From positions 62,001 to 126,000 of the forward strand of contig NZ_JADNYM010000008.1 in assembly GCF_015708085.1 (NCBI RefSeq): DNA of 64,000 bases, written 5' to 3'. Made by a program: the position numbers and the translations under genes. Positions 9,678 to 18,922 of the stretch are shown piece after piece. Under the pieces are notes generated by a model, which was not told the origin of the DNA, made no database searches, and saw only the letters and a program-made list of their open reading frames with translations. Every line of letters starts with the position of its first letter. The stretch's first letter is position 1. Origin of the DNA: Arthrobacter terrae. GTDB taxonomy: Bacteria > Actinomycetota > Actinomycetes > Actinomycetales > Micrococcaceae.

Positions 9678-10108
9678 GCACGAACCAGCCGGCAGTGGCC
9701 CGGACGCAGGATACGAAAGCGACGGGCCCGGGCCGTCTGCTGATCGCCGTCTACGGTATTTTTGCCTTGGCGGCCACAGCCCGTGCGGGATTCCAGATCA
9801 TCAGCAAGTTTTCCGAAGCGCCCGTGGCCTACCTGCTTTCCGCAGTGGCCGCCGTCGTCTACATTGCAGCGACGATCTCGCTCGCGAGGAAGGGCCCGTT
9901 CTGGTACAAAGCGGCGGCCGTGGCGGTGTGCATCGAGCTATTAGGTGTGCTCATTGTGGGGGCGCTGAGCATTTTTGACGTCCGGGCGTTCCCGCAGGAC
10001 ACTGTCTGGAGCCAGTTTGGCCGTGGCTATGGATTCGTCCCGCTGCTGCTGCCTATTCTCGGTCTCATCTGGTTGTACCGGCACCGGAAGCCGATGGAGC
10101 AGCCATGA
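9674..10108 (+). CDS. Membrane protein of unknown function
   Basis: 144 residues with four predicted transmembrane helices (about 23-41, 51-70, 78-100, 119-136) and short polar ends. The GTG start overlaps the stop of the preceding membrane gene (GTGA), and its own stop overlaps the next start (ATGA), so all three are translationally coupled. No catalytic motif is visible. Gene pairs of this type next to truB/ribF occur in Arthrobacter-like genomes, but I know of no assigned function. Confidence 0.65.
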   Translation: MSTNQPAVARTQDTKATGPGRLLIAVYGIFALAATARAGFQIISKFSEAPVAYLLSAVAAVVYIAATISLARKGPFWYKAAAVAVCIELLGVLIVGALSIFDVRAFPQDTVWSQFGRGYGFVPLLLPILGLIWLYRHRKPMEQP

Positions 10109-11328
10109 ACGCGGTGGTAGCGGATGAGTCCGGTATCCCTGAACTTTCCGACGGCGTCGTCACTTTACGGGTTTTCCAGCGCGCGGATGCGGCCGATTAT
10201 GCGGCGCTGAATCGGGACCCGGTCAACGTCCGCTGGGCCAATTCCCGGGCCCGTATGACCGCAGGCGAGGCCGAAGCTGCGATTACCGGGGCCATTCCCG
10301 AGGGTTGGTCCAGCGGTCACACCCGCAGATTCGCCATCGTGGACAGTGCCGGCGCACTCGTAGGAACAACGGCGCTGCATAATGTTGGCCAAGGTAGTGC
10401 ATCGCTGGGCATCAAGCTTGCTGCGGACGCCCGCGGCAAGGGCCTGGCCCGGCGGGCGGCCAAACTGATGGCTGACTACGCCTTTGACATCCTTGGTCTG
10501 GCCGTCCTGCACTGGCATGCCGTCGTGGGCAATACGGCCAGCAGACGGCTGGCGGAGCACCTCGGGTTCACCCTGGAGGGCACCATCACCGGCTACAGCA
10601 ACGTCGCCGGAGCGCCAGCCGACGCCTGGATTCTCACCCTGACGGCGCAGGGCCGGCTGGCTCCTGCCATGGTGGTGCCGGTCCTGCGCGGGGATACTGT
10701 GGTGCTTCGTGCCCTGGATCGCCGGGATGCGGACGAGTTGGTGGCCAATTGTCTGGATCCCGCGGCCGTGCAGTGGACCACGGTTCCGTTGAATTACAGC
10801 CGGGCTGACGCGCTGTCGTTCATCAATGACTTTGTGCCCAAGGGCTGGACCGGCGGGGAAACCCACACATTCGCCGTCGCCGATTCCCGGACCGATGCAC
10901 TGCTGGGCACCATTGATCTGCATAACTTCAGGCCCGGATCCGCGGAAATCGGCATTAACATGGGTCCGCAGTCGCGCGGCACCGGGGCTGCGGCCGCGGC
11001 AGCGCATTTGCTGCTTGACTACGCGTTTTCGGGGCTGGCCCTGCAGTATGTATATTGGCGCGCCCTGCTGCCGAACTGGGCCAGCCGCAAGCTGGCCTGG
11101 AAAATGGGATTCCGGCTGGAAGCGCAGTTGCGCGGCTTCAGTGATGACAGAGGCATGCCCACCGATGCATGGATACTCACTCTGGCCGATTCGGATCCGC
11201 GGCAGCCGCAGCAGCCGTGGGACGGAGCGCGCGCGGGCGACGCGGGTAGCCTAGGAGAGGTTCCGGGCCCTCAAGGGCCGGACACGAACGAGGCCGCGCA
11301 GCTGTACGCGGCAAAGAGGCGAGGGTGA
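10105..11328 (+). CDS. Double GNAT-domain acetyltransferase
   Basis: 407 residues carrying two RimJ/RimL-type GNAT domains in tandem, about residues 12-175 and 190-370. Each half has the same landmarks: V-(T/V)-L-R then a strand, the L-G-I-K or I-G-I-N strand followed by a G-K-G/G-T-G-type acetyl-CoA loop (D-A-R-G-K-G-L-A and Q-S-R-G-T-G-A-A), then a W-x-x-x-x-x-N-x-x-S-R-(R/K)-L-A helix and a G-F-x-L-E strand. This looks like an internal duplication. GGAG lies upstream of the ATG, which overlaps the previous stop. The substrate is unknown; N-terminal or side-chain protein acetylation is possible. Confidence 0.8.
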   Translation: MNAVVADESGIPELSDGVVTLRVFQRADAADYAALNRDPVNVRWANSRARMTAGEAEAAITGAIPEGWSSGHTRRFAIVDSAGALVGTTALHNVGQGSASLGIKLAADARGKGLARRAAKLMADYAFDILGLAVLHWHAVVGNTASRRLAEHLGFTLEGTITGYSNVAGAPADAWILTLTAQGRLAPAMVVPVLRGDTVVLRALDRRDADELVANCLDPAAVQWTTVPLNYSRADALSFINDFVPKGWTGGETHTFAVADSRTDALLGTIDLHNFRPGSAEIGINMGPQSRGTGAAAAAAHLLLDYAFSGLALQYVYWRALLPNWASRKLAWKMGFRLEAQLRGFSDDRGMPTDAWILTLADSDPRQPQQPWDGARAGDAGSLGEVPGPQGPDTNEAAQLYAAKRRG

Positions 11329-12335
11329 TGGTGCACTACTGGAACGGACTTCACGAGGTTCCTGCCGGCTACGGCCCGTCGGTGGTCACTCTCGGGAATT
11401 TCGACGGCGTGCACCGCGGGCACCAGCATGTACTGTCCACGCTGGTGGAGACGGCGCACGGCCGCGGCGCCCGCGCCGTTGCCATCACCTTCGACCCGCA
11501 CCCGGCCACGGTCCACCGCCCTGAGACGGCGCCGGAGGCCCTGATGGGGTTGGCGGACCGGCTTGCCACCATGGCCGCGTGCGGGGTGGATGCGGTGCTG
11601 GTGATGCCTTATACCCTGGCGCTCGCGGCGCAGACGCCGGAAGAGTTCGTTCGGTCGGTCTTCGTTGACACCTTGGGCGCCGTTGCCGTGGTCATCGGCC
11701 ACGATGTGCGTTTTGGCAAAAGCAACTCCGGAGACCTCTCCACAATGCAGGCCCTCGGCCGGCAGCTCGGCTTTGACGTCGTCGTCGTCGATGAATTTGG
11801 GGCGGACCGGCGCTGCTCCTCGACCTGGGTGCGGGAGGCGCTGGCGCGCGGGGACGTCGGCACGGCAGCCGAAGTGCTGGGACGTCCGCACCACATGCGC
11901 GGCGAGGTTGTCCATGGTGCTGCCCGTGGCCGGGCGCTTGGTTTCCCGACAGCGAACCTCGCACCGGAATCCGACGGCTACATACCGGCCGACGGCGTCT
12001 ACGCCGGTTGGCTGACCGACGCCGGCGGTACCCGCTGGCCCGCGGCCATCTCGATTGGCTCAAACCCCACCTTCGCTGGAGTCAGCCGTCAGGTAGAGGC
12101 CTACGTCCTGGACAGGCCGACGGAACCGGTGGAAGCATTCGATCTGTATGGCCAGTCAGTCATGATTGAATTTGTCAGCCGGCTGCGCGGCATGGTGGCG
12201 TACACCGGGCCCGAGGCGCTCGTGGAGCAGATGCGTCTCGATGTAAAGCAGGCACGGGAAATCCTGCTCTGCGGAGGTGGTACGGCCACGAGGGCCGCAC
12301 CGCCCATTTCGACAGAGTCAACCCGGGCAGAGTAA
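11328..12335 (+). CDS. ribF: Bifunctional riboflavin kinase / FAD synthetase RibF
   Basis: Converts riboflavin to FMN and then FAD. The N-terminal nucleotidyltransferase half shows G-N-F-D-G-V-H-R-G-H-Q, and the C-terminal flavokinase half shows G-R-A-L-G-F-P-T-A-N-L. About 335 residues, normal for the family. Three start codons are clustered (GTG 11325, ATG 11328, GTG 11331). The ATG is preferred: it overlaps the TGA of the GNAT gene and follows an A/G-rich stretch (AAGAGGCGAGG). Confidence 0.95.
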   Translation: MVHYWNGLHEVPAGYGPSVVTLGNFDGVHRGHQHVLSTLVETAHGRGARAVAITFDPHPATVHRPETAPEALMGLADRLATMAACGVDAVLVMPYTLALAAQTPEEFVRSVFVDTLGAVAVVIGHDVRFGKSNSGDLSTMQALGRQLGFDVVVVDEFGADRRCSSTWVREALARGDVGTAAEVLGRPHHMRGEVVHGAARGRALGFPTANLAPESDGYIPADGVYAGWLTDAGGTRWPAAISIGSNPTFAGVSRQVEAYVLDRPTEPVEAFDLYGQSVMIEFVSRLRGMVAYTGPEALVEQMRLDVKQAREILLCGGGTATRAAPPISTESTRAE

Positions 12336-12454
12336 ACTTGGCAGAGTTGAATCCGGCTGCAGTCCGTGGCGGCTGGGTTCTGCCCCCAGGCTCGGGGGCG
12401 CACCCGGCAGCGCAACGCTGATCCGGGCCTCACGGCACAATCCTAGGAGTATCT

Positions 12455-12724
12455 GTGGCATTAGACGCCGCTGTAAAGCAAGAAATCATGAAGGCTTACG
12501 CCACCAGCGAGGGCGACACCGGTTCGCCGGAGGTCCAGGTTGCGATGCTCTCCAAGCGCATCCTCGATCTGACCGAGCACCTCAAGGAGCACAAGCATGA
12601 TCATCACACCCGTCGCGGCCTGATGGGTCTGGTCGGCCGTCGTCGTCGTCTTCTGACGTACCTGCATGACACCGACATCACGCGCTACCGTACGCTGATC
12701 GAGCGTCTGGGCCTGCGCCGCTAG
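12455..12724 (+). CDS. rpsO: 30S ribosomal protein S15
   Basis: 89 residues, the usual length, with the family signature H-x-x-D-x-x-(S/T)-R-R-G-L-x-x-L-V seen as [17 protein letters not shown]. It binds the central domain of 16S rRNA during 30S assembly. The GTG start is preceded by TAGGAG at good spacing. The gene lies between ribF and pnp; rpsO-pnp linkage is ancient. The 119 bases upstream are GC-rich and may hold a leader, but no clear S15-binding pseudoknot was recognised. Confidence 0.97.
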   Translation: MALDAAVKQEIMKAYATSEGDTGSPEVQVAMLSKRILDLTEHLKEHKHDHHTRRGLMGLVGRRRRLLTYLHDTDITRYRTLIERLGLRR

Positions 12725-12734
12725 CAGCACCATG

Positions 12735-12769
12735 AGGCGGTCCCTTCCGAGTCGGAAGGGCCGCCTTTG
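12735..12769 (+). terminator. Intrinsic-like terminator after rpsO
   Basis: AGGCGGTCCCTTCCGA pairs with TCGGAAGGGCCGCCT around a one-base turn, with a single bulged base, and TTTG follows. It lies 10 bases after the rpsO stop. It probably separates rpsO from pnp. Confidence 0.75.
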
Positions 12770-12820
12770 CCGGTTTTAGCCCCGGCAAACCGCATGAAAT
12801 AACCAAATAAGGAGCCAACC

Positions 12821-12952
12821 GGCGTCGCGCATTCGCGGTCCTCGGTAGTGATTTCCGGGACAGACGCCCCCTTTTTTTGGCGGCCGGTCCCGTGAGTCTC
12901 GATCGAAGACCGGGTGTTGTTCAGGTCCCACAGCTAAAGACGGTGGGCCTGA
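12821..12952 (+). promoter_or_regulatory. Structured leader of pnp with alternative hairpins
   Basis: GGCGTC (12821-12826) can pair with GACGCC (12863-12868), which is followed within four bases by a run of seven T, giving a terminator-like form. CGGGAC (12856-12861) can instead pair with GTCCCG (12887-12892), helped by GCC (12866-12868) with GGC (12879-12881). That second form uses part of the same sequence and enclose the T run. A third hairpin joins TCAGGTCCCAC (12921-12931) to GTGGGCCTGA (12943-12952). pnp leaders are known sites of autoregulation in E. coli. Confidence 0.5.
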
Positions 12953-13003
12953 GGATGTTGATTGCCTCCTGCCACATACGCAAAGAAACGGAGGTGACTC
13001 TCT

Positions 13004-15247
13004 ATGGAGGGTCCCGAAATTCAGTACTCAGAGGCCGTCATTGACAACGGCCGCTACGGCAAGCGCGTTATCCGCTTCGAGACCGGCCGGCTGGCGCAGC
13101 AGGCCGCCGGAGCGGCAATGGTCTACATCGACGAGGACACGGCACTGCTGTCGGCGACGACGGCGGGCAAGCACCCGCGTGAAGGATTCGACTTCTTCCC
13201 GCTGACGGTTGACGTAGAGGAGCGCATGTACGCTGCCGGACGTATCCCGGGCTCGTTCTTCCGCCGCGAAGGCCGCCCGTCCACGGAGGCCATTCTGGCC
13301 TGCCGCCTGATGGACCGCCCGCTGCGCCCCGCGTTCGTAAAGGGTCTGCGCAACGAGGTCCAGATTGTGGTCACCGTGCTGGCGATCAACCCGGACGTTC
13401 TGTATGACGTGGTTGCGATCAACGCCTCCTCGATGTCCACCCAGCTCTCCGGTCTGCCGTTCTCCGGCCCGATCGGCGGCGTCCGCGTTGCTTTGGTCAA
13501 CAATGAGCAGGGCTCCCAGTGGGTTGCCTTCCCGAAGCATTCCGAGCTTGAAAACGCCGTGTTCAACATGGTGGTTGCCGGTAAGGTCACCGCTGACGGT
13601 GACGTTGCGATCATGATGGTCGAGGCCGAAGCGACGGATAACTCCTGGAAGCTGATTAAGGAAGAGGGGGCAACCGCTCCCACCGAGGAAATCGTTTCCG
13701 AAGGACTGGAAGCGGCCAAGCCGTTTATTAAGGCCCTTTGCGAAGCACAGGCAGACCTGGCAGCACGCGCTGCCAAGCCGACCGCGGTATTCCCGGTGTT
13801 CCTGGACTACCAGGATGACACCTTCGCAGCCGTGGAAAATGCCGCGGCGGCTAAGCTGACCGAGGTCTTCCAGATCGCTGACAAGCAGGACCGCGATAAC
13901 GCTTCCGATGCGCTCAAGAACGAGGTTGTCAGCTCGCTGTCCGGTGCGTTCGAAGGACGCGAAAAGGAGCTTTCCGCTGCTTTCCGCTCGGTGACGAAGC
14001 AGGTGGTGCGCCAGCGCATCCTCAAGGACCAGATCCGCATCGACGGCCGCGGCCTGACGGACATCCGCCAGCTCACCGCCGAGGTAGAGGTCCTGCCCCG
14101 CGTGCATGGTTCCGCAATCTTCGAGCGCGGCGAGACCCAGATTCTGGGTGTCACCACCTTGAATATGCTCAAGATGGAGCAGCAGATCGATTCGCTGTCT
14201 CCTGTCACGCGCAAGCGCTACATGCACAACTACAACTTCCCGCCCTACTCCACCGGTGAGACGGGCCGCGTCGGTTCCCCGAAGCGCCGCGAGATCGGTC
14301 ACGGTGCCCTCGCTGAGCGTGCGCTGATTCCGGTACTGCCCTCACGTGAGGAATTCCCGTACGCGATCCGCCAGGTCTCCGAGGCGCTGAGCTCCAACGG
14401 TTCCACCTCGATGGGTTCGGTCTGCGCCTCCACGCTGTCCCTGCTCAACGCGGGTGTGCCGCTGAAGGCGCCGGTTGCCGGCATCGCCATGGGGCTGGTG
14501 TCCGATCAGGTTGACGGACAGACCCGCTACGCGGCGATGACCGATATCCTGGGTGCCGAAGACGCTTTCGGTGACATGGACTTCAAGGTTGCCGGAACGT
14601 CCGAGTTCGTCACGGCCATCCAGCTGGACACCAAGCTGGACGGAATTCCGGCCTCCGTGCTCAGCGCGGCCCTGAAGCAGGCCCGCGAGGCCCGTTTGCA
14701 CATCCTGGGCGTGCTGAACGCCGCGATCGACGTTCCGGACGAGCTCTCCGAGTTCGCGCCCCGCGTCATCGCGGTCAAGATCCCGGTGGATAAGATCGGC
14801 GAGGTCATTGGGCCGAAGGGCAAAATGATCAACCAGATCCAGGAGGACACCGGCGCCGACATCTCCATCGAAGATGACGGCACGGTCTACATCGGCGCGA
14901 CCAATGGTCCCTCCGCCGATGCTGCCCGTTCGGCGATCAACGCGATCGCCAACCCGCAGATCCCCGAGATCGGCGAGCGTTACCTGGGTACCGTCGTAAA
15001 GACGACCACCTTCGGGGCGTTCATTTCGCTCACTCCGGGCAAGGATGGTCTGCTGCACATCTCCGAGCTGCGCCAGCTCGCCGGTGGCAAGCGCGTGGAC
15101 AATGTGGATGACGTTGTCTCCGTTGGGCAAAAGATCCAGGTGGAAATCACCAAGATCGATGACCGTGGAAAGCTCTCCCTCTCGCCCGTCGTGGCCGAGG
15201 AAGCCGCTGCCGAGTCCGCCGTGTCGGCAGATAGCGCTGCTGAGTAA
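13004..15247 (+). CDS. pnp: Polyribonucleotide nucleotidyltransferase (PNPase)
   Basis: 3'-5' phosphorolytic exoribonuclease that, with RNase E/J, degrades mRNA; in actinobacteria it also acts as a poly(A)-type polymerase. The 747 residues comprise two RNase PH domains separated by a helical domain, then a KH domain ([12 protein letters not shown] near 600) and an S1 domain ([14 protein letters not shown]). GGAGGTGA lies at good spacing before the ATG. The M16 peptidase starts three bases downstream, so the two are probably co-transcribed. Confidence 0.97.
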   Translation: MEGPEIQYSEAVIDNGRYGKRVIRFETGRLAQQAAGAAMVYIDEDTALLSATTAGKHPREGFDFFPLTVDVEERMYAAGRIPGSFFRREGRPSTEAILACRLMDRPLRPAFVKGLRNEVQIVVTVLAINPDVLYDVVAINASSMSTQLSGLPFSGPIGGVRVALVNNEQGSQWVAFPKHSELENAVFNMVVAGKVTADGDVAIMMVEAEATDNSWKLIKEEGATAPTEEIVSEGLEAAKPFIKALCEAQADLAARAAKPTAVFPVFLDYQDDTFAAVENAAAAKLTEVFQIADKQDRDNASDALKNEVVSSLSGAFEGREKELSAAFRSVTKQVVRQRILKDQIRIDGRGLTDIRQLTAEVEVLPRVHGSAIFERGETQILGVTTLNMLKMEQQIDSLSPVTRKRYMHNYNFPPYSTGETGRVGSPKRREIGHGALAERALIPVLPSREEFPYAIRQVSEALSSNGSTSMGSVCASTLSLLNAGVPLKAPVAGIAMGLVSDQVDGQTRYAAMTDILGAEDAFGDMDFKVAGTSEFVTAIQLDTKLDGIPASVLSAALKQAREARLHILGVLNAAIDVPDELSEFAPRVIAVKIPVDKIGEVIGPKGKMINQIQEDTGADISIEDDGTVYIGATNGPSADAARSAINAIANPQIPEIGERYLGTVVKTTTFGAFISLTPGKDGLLHISELRQLAGGKRVDNVDDVVSVGQKIQVEITKIDDRGKLSLSPVVAEEAAAESAVSADSAAE

Positions 15248-15250
15248 TTC

Positions 15251-16606
15251 ATGGCCTTTACCCCTTTGCCGCTCATGTCCGCCGCCGGAACGGTCGGTCA
15301 GGACTCCGCAGTGATTTCGGGCCACGCCGGTGGCGCCGTTGTGCGTCGTTCCGTCCTGCCCGGGGGAGTGCGGGTGTTGACCGAGTCCATGCCGTCGCAG
15401 CGGAGCGCGACAATCGGGTTTTGGGTCGGTGTTGGCTCTCGGGATGAAGCCGAGGGCCAACACGGCTCGACCCATTTCCTCGAGCACCTGCTGTTCAAGG
15501 GAACCCGGCGCCGCACGGCGCTGGAAATCGCCTCCGCTTTTGACGAGGTCGGTGGGGAGTCCAATGCGGCTACCGCCAAGGAAAGCACCTGCTACTACGC
15601 CCGAGTGCTGGATACTGACCTGCCGATGGCCATCGACGTCATCGCGGACATGATCACCGGCGCGGTGCTGGATCCTGCCGAGTTGGAGCAGGAACGGGAC
15701 GTTATTCTCGAGGAAATCGCGATGGACCGCGATGACCCGACCGACGTTGCCCACGAAAATTTTGTTGCAGCCGTCATGGGCGGCCATTCACTGGGCCGTC
15801 CGATTGGTGGCACACCGGCTGCTATCCGCGCCGTTTCACGCGATTCCGTCTGGGCGCACTACCAGCGCTACTACCGACCCGATGAACTCGTCATTACTGC
15901 TGCGGGCGGGTTGGACCATGAAACGGTCTGCAGCCAGGTCCTTTCCGCGCTCAGCGCGGCCGGCTGGGAAATGGACGACGACGCAGCCCCGACCGCGCGT
16001 CGGTCCAGCGATCCGGTGCAGATTGCCGGGACTGCCGGCCTGCATGTGATCAAGCGGCAGGTCGAGCAGGCCAATATCATTCTGGGCTGCCCGAGCATCG
16101 TTGCCACCGACGAACGCCGCTTTGTGATGAGCGTGCTCAATGCCGTTTTGGGGGGCGGAATGTCTTCACGCCTGTTCCAGGAGATCCGGGAAAAACGCGG
16201 ACTGGTCTACTCGACGTACTCGTTTGCCTCCGGCTACGCGGACGCAGGCTACTTCGGTATGTATGCCGGCTGCGCGCCGCTAAAGGTCGGCCAGGTGATC
16301 GCCCTGCTGACCGGTGAGCTGGAAAAACTCGCCGCGGACGGGATCACGGTGGAAGAGCTGAGCAAGGCCGAGGGCCAACTATCCGGCGGTATCGTGCTGG
16401 CATTGGAGGATACCGGCTCGCGGATGTCCCGGCTGGGGCGATCGGAACTGGTCTCCGGAGAATTCCTGGATATCGACGAGACCCTGGAGCGCATCGCGAA
16501 GGTCACTGCGGAAGAAGTTCAGGCACTGGCGCGCGAACTCGCAGCGGCGCCGCGGACCATCACCGTCGTCGGGCCGTTTGAGGAAACCGAAACCTTCGGT
16601 CTCTGA
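15251..16606 (+). CDS. M16 family zinc metallopeptidase
   Basis: 451 residues of the pitrilysin/mitochondrial-processing-peptidase family. The inverted zinc motif H-F-L-E-H is at residues 75-79, and the distal acidic ligand region (V-I-L-E-E-I-A-M) lies about 75 residues later. The inactive C-terminal half has the family's G-x-x-S-R-L-F-Q-E-I-R-E-K-R-G-L-V-Y-S. This pnp-M16 neighbourhood recurs in actinobacteria and Firmicutes. There is no signal peptide, so it is likely cytoplasmic. It has only a weak Shine-Dalgarno and is probably coupled to pnp translation. Confidence 0.92.
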   Translation: MAFTPLPLMSAAGTVGQDSAVISGHAGGAVVRRSVLPGGVRVLTESMPSQRSATIGFWVGVGSRDEAEGQHGSTHFLEHLLFKGTRRRTALEIASAFDEVGGESNAATAKESTCYYARVLDTDLPMAIDVIADMITGAVLDPAELEQERDVILEEIAMDRDDPTDVAHENFVAAVMGGHSLGRPIGGTPAAIRAVSRDSVWAHYQRYYRPDELVITAAGGLDHETVCSQVLSALSAAGWEMDDDAAPTARRSSDPVQIAGTAGLHVIKRQVEQANIILGCPSIVATDERRFVMSVLNAVLGGGMSSRLFQEIREKRGLVYSTYSFASGYADAGYFGMYAGCAPLKVGQVIALLTGELEKLAADGITVEELSKAEGQLSGGIVLALEDTGSRMSRLGRSELVSGEFLDIDETLERIAKVTAEEVQALARELAAAPRTITVVGPFEETETFGL

Positions 16607-16634
16607 CCCCTCGGCCGGGCAAAAGCGCACAAAT

Positions 16635-16705
16635 CTGCGCAGCGTTGGCACGGAACCCTGCGCAGAAGCAACTCCTGCGCAGCGCAAGCACCCAGCGCTG
16701 CGCAG
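16635..16705. repeat. Four-copy CTGCGCAG palindrome array
   Basis: The 8-base palindrome CTGCGCAG occurs perfectly four times, starting at 16635, 16658, 16675 and 16698 (steps of 23, 17 and 23 bases). It lies in the 131-base spacer between the convergent M16 and antiporter genes. Neighbouring copies can pair with each other in RNA, so it may act as a bidirectional terminator, or it may be a protein-binding array. Confidence 0.8.
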
Positions 16706-16737
16706 GTGCGCACCAATCTGAAGGGGTAGCGGGCACT

Positions 16738-18621
16738 TTAGCTCAGCAGCTCATCCGGGTAACACCAACGCCAGTTTTCTCCCGGTTCGGCGCTGCGCAT
16801 CACCGGATGCCCGGTGGCACGGTAGTGCACGGTCGCATGCAGGCCGGGGGAGGAGTCGCAGCAGCCGACGTTGCCGCAGGTAAGGCACATCCGCAGGTGT
16901 ACGGGTGTGGTGCCCTCGCGGATGCAGTCCGCGCAGAACGGTTCAGCCGGTACGGGCAGATCCGGTGCAGCCTGCAGGTGTTCGCATCCACCGGAATCCG
17001 TGAACCGGGCGCCCGGGGCCATTGCCGTCGTTTCGCCGTCGTCGTTCGTTTCTTCTATCGCTGAATCCAACATTGATTCCTCCACATCCAGACTTTCCAG
17101 GACACCGTCGAATACTTCATCGTCGTACGCACCGGAACGGCGCATGGTCAAAACCTTCTCCCGCTCCGCTTCCAGCATAGAGAGCCTCAGCCGGGCATAC
17201 CTCTGACTGGGCGTTCCCTGGTCCGCCTCCGATCTACCCAATCGTTCCCAGGCAGCCAGGCCCCGTTCCTGTGTGCGTCGCTTGAGCATTGCCAGAACTT
17301 CCGGGGGATCCTCGGCCGTCCGCATGTCCTGCAGCCGGGCAAGCCCGGCTGTGGTGGCCATTTGCATCAGGGACGCCTGGCTCAGCACGTCCTCCCGCCG
17401 GTCCGGCCCGCGCACACCCAGCTTCCGCACCAGGGCGGGCAAGGTGAGCCCCTGCAACCCCAGGGTGCCGCCGACGACGATCAGTGCTGCCAGGATCAGG
17501 ACGGATCGGTGCGCAAGGGAGACCGGAAGGACAAGGACCGCAGCGAGAGTCACCACGCCGCGCATGCCCGCCCAGGAAATGATGGTGGGATACTGCCACG
17601 GCGGGGCCGGGTCCTTTTCCCGGACTGCGGGAATCAGCCGGGGAAGGTAGGTGGCGGGAAAGACCCAGATAGGCCGCAGCAGCAGCACAGCCAGCAGAAT
17701 AACGCCGCAGCCCGTCCAAATCCTGCCGGGACCGAAGGAGTCGTCCGCGACAGCTGCGATGATGGACCGCACCTGCAGACCGATCAGCAGGAACACGGCA
17801 TTTTCCAGGAGGAACTGGACCGTGCTCCAGTTGCTGCGCTGGCTTAGCCGCGCCGCGCCGCCTGGCATCAACGGTGCTTTGGCCCCCATGATCAGCCCGG
17901 CAACTACAACGGACAAAACACCCGAGGAGTGAATGGCCTCGGCGGGGAGATAGGCAACCAACGGCGCCACCAGTGACAGCGAGGTGTTAATCGGCACATT
18001 TCGGGTGCGCTTGCGCAGCTGCAGCAAGAGGAATGCTGCGGCAATTCCGACGGCAGCGCCGCCGCCGGCTGCGAGCAGGAAATCGGCACCTATTCCGACT
18101 GCTGAGACCGTACCTCCGATCGACGCTATGGCGGCCCGGAGGCAGACCAGTGCAGTGGCGTCATTGACCAGCGATTCGCCCTCCAGGATATTCACAATGC
18201 GTCGGGGCATCCCGACCTTGCGGGCAATCGCAGTAGCCGCGACAGCATCCGGTGGTGCCACCACGGCCCCCAAAGCGATGGCTGCGGCCAGCGGTATTTC
18301 GGGGAACAGCCACCAGGAAACGAAGCCGATGGCAAGGGTCCCGAAAATCACATAACCCACGGACAGCAGCGCAATGGACCTTTTGTTGGAGCGGAAGTCA
18401 GTGATGGACGTCCGAAGTGCGGCCGCATACAGCAGCGGCGGTAACAACCCGATCAGCACCAGATCCGGGTTCAGTGCAATCCGCGGCACAAAGGGCAAAA
18501 AGGACCCGGCCACTCCGACCAGAACCAGCAGCAGCGGAACCGAAAACCCGATTTTCCGGCCTACTGCGCTGCAGGCACACACCACGGCCACCAGCGCCAG
18601 CAGCCCCAAAGCTACGTCCAT
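16738..18621 (-). CDS. CPA1-type Na+/H+ antiporter with C-terminal UBP zinc finger
   Basis: 627 residues. Residues 1 to about 400 form a polytopic NhaP-like Na+/H+ exchanger with the expected motifs A-P-P-D-A-V-A-A-T and E-G-E-S-L-V-N-D-A-T-A-L-V. A charged cytoplasmic region follows, to about 540. The last 80 residues form a UBP-type zinc finger with the ligand series C-E-H, C-A-D-C, C-L-T-C-G-N-V-G-C-C and H-A-T-V-H. In eukaryotes this domain binds ubiquitin C-termini. Bacteria lack ubiquitin, so here it must do something else, perhaps sensing or partner binding. It is probably a single-gene transcript, convergent with the M16 gene and downstream of moaD on the same strand. Confidence 0.88.
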   Translation of the reverse strand: MDVALGLLALVAVVCACSAVGRKIGFSVPLLLVLVGVAGSFLPFVPRIALNPDLVLIGLLPPLLYAAALRTSITDFRSNKRSIALLSVGYVIFGTLAIGFVSWWLFPEIPLAAAIALGAVVAPPDAVAATAIARKVGMPRRIVNILEGESLVNDATALVCLRAAIASIGGTVSAVGIGADFLLAAGGGAAVGIAAAFLLLQLRKRTRNVPINTSLSLVAPLVAYLPAEAIHSSGVLSVVVAGLIMGAKAPLMPGGAARLSQRSNWSTVQFLLENAVFLLIGLQVRSIIAAVADDSFGPGRIWTGCGVILLAVLLLRPIWVFPATYLPRLIPAVREKDPAPPWQYPTIISWAGMRGVVTLAAVLVLPVSLAHRSVLILAALIVVGGTLGLQGLTLPALVRKLGVRGPDRREDVLSQASLMQMATTAGLARLQDMRTAEDPPEVLAMLKRRTQERGLAAWERLGRSEADQGTPSQRYARLRLSMLEAEREKVLTMRRSGAYDDEVFDGVLESLDVEESMLDSAIEETNDDGETTAMAPGARFTDSGGCEHLQAAPDLPVPAEPFCADCIREGTTPVHLRMCLTCGNVGCCDSSPGLHATVHYRATGHPVMRSAEPGENWRWCYPDELLS

Positions 18622-18655
18622 CGCCCTATTCTCTCAGCTGCACGCTGGACCCGGC

Positions 18656-18922
18656 TTAACCGCCTGCGAACGGCGGCAGAACATCGACAACGTCGTCCGG
18701 GTGCAGTTCCGTTGTCAGATCCCGGACAGCGGTCTCGTTACGCAGGAAGCTGCACCGGGACAACAGGTCCGCCAACGGCTGTGCATGGGCGGAGGCCGAA
18801 ACCGGATGCAGGGCAATCAGCTGTTCCAGCAGCTCATTGACGCTAATGGGCCCCCCGTGCAGCAGCGTCTCCTCGTTCATGCCCGTGGCCGCGCGGGCAG
18901 CAGCGAAGTAGCGGATCAGCAT
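18656..18922 (-). CDS. moaD: MoaD/ThiS family sulfur-carrier protein (molybdopterin synthase small subunit)
   Basis: 88 residues ending in the diagnostic P-P-F-A-G-G. The terminal glycine is activated and thiocarboxylated to donate sulfur to precursor Z. It starts directly after the moaA stop codon with no gap, so the two are translated together. The partner large subunit is probably the MoaE encoded about 10 kb away. A MoeB-type activating enzyme is not in the window. Confidence 0.9.
   Translation of the reverse strand: MLIRYFAAARAATGMNEETLLHGGPISVNELLEQLIALHPVSASAHAQPLADLLSRCSFLRNETAVRDLTTELHPDDVVDVLPPFAGG

Noticed and set aside
13028-15787. Minus-strand frames opposite pnp and the M16 gene
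   Set aside because: They are shadows of strongly biased codon use. No motif or ribosome-binding site supports them.
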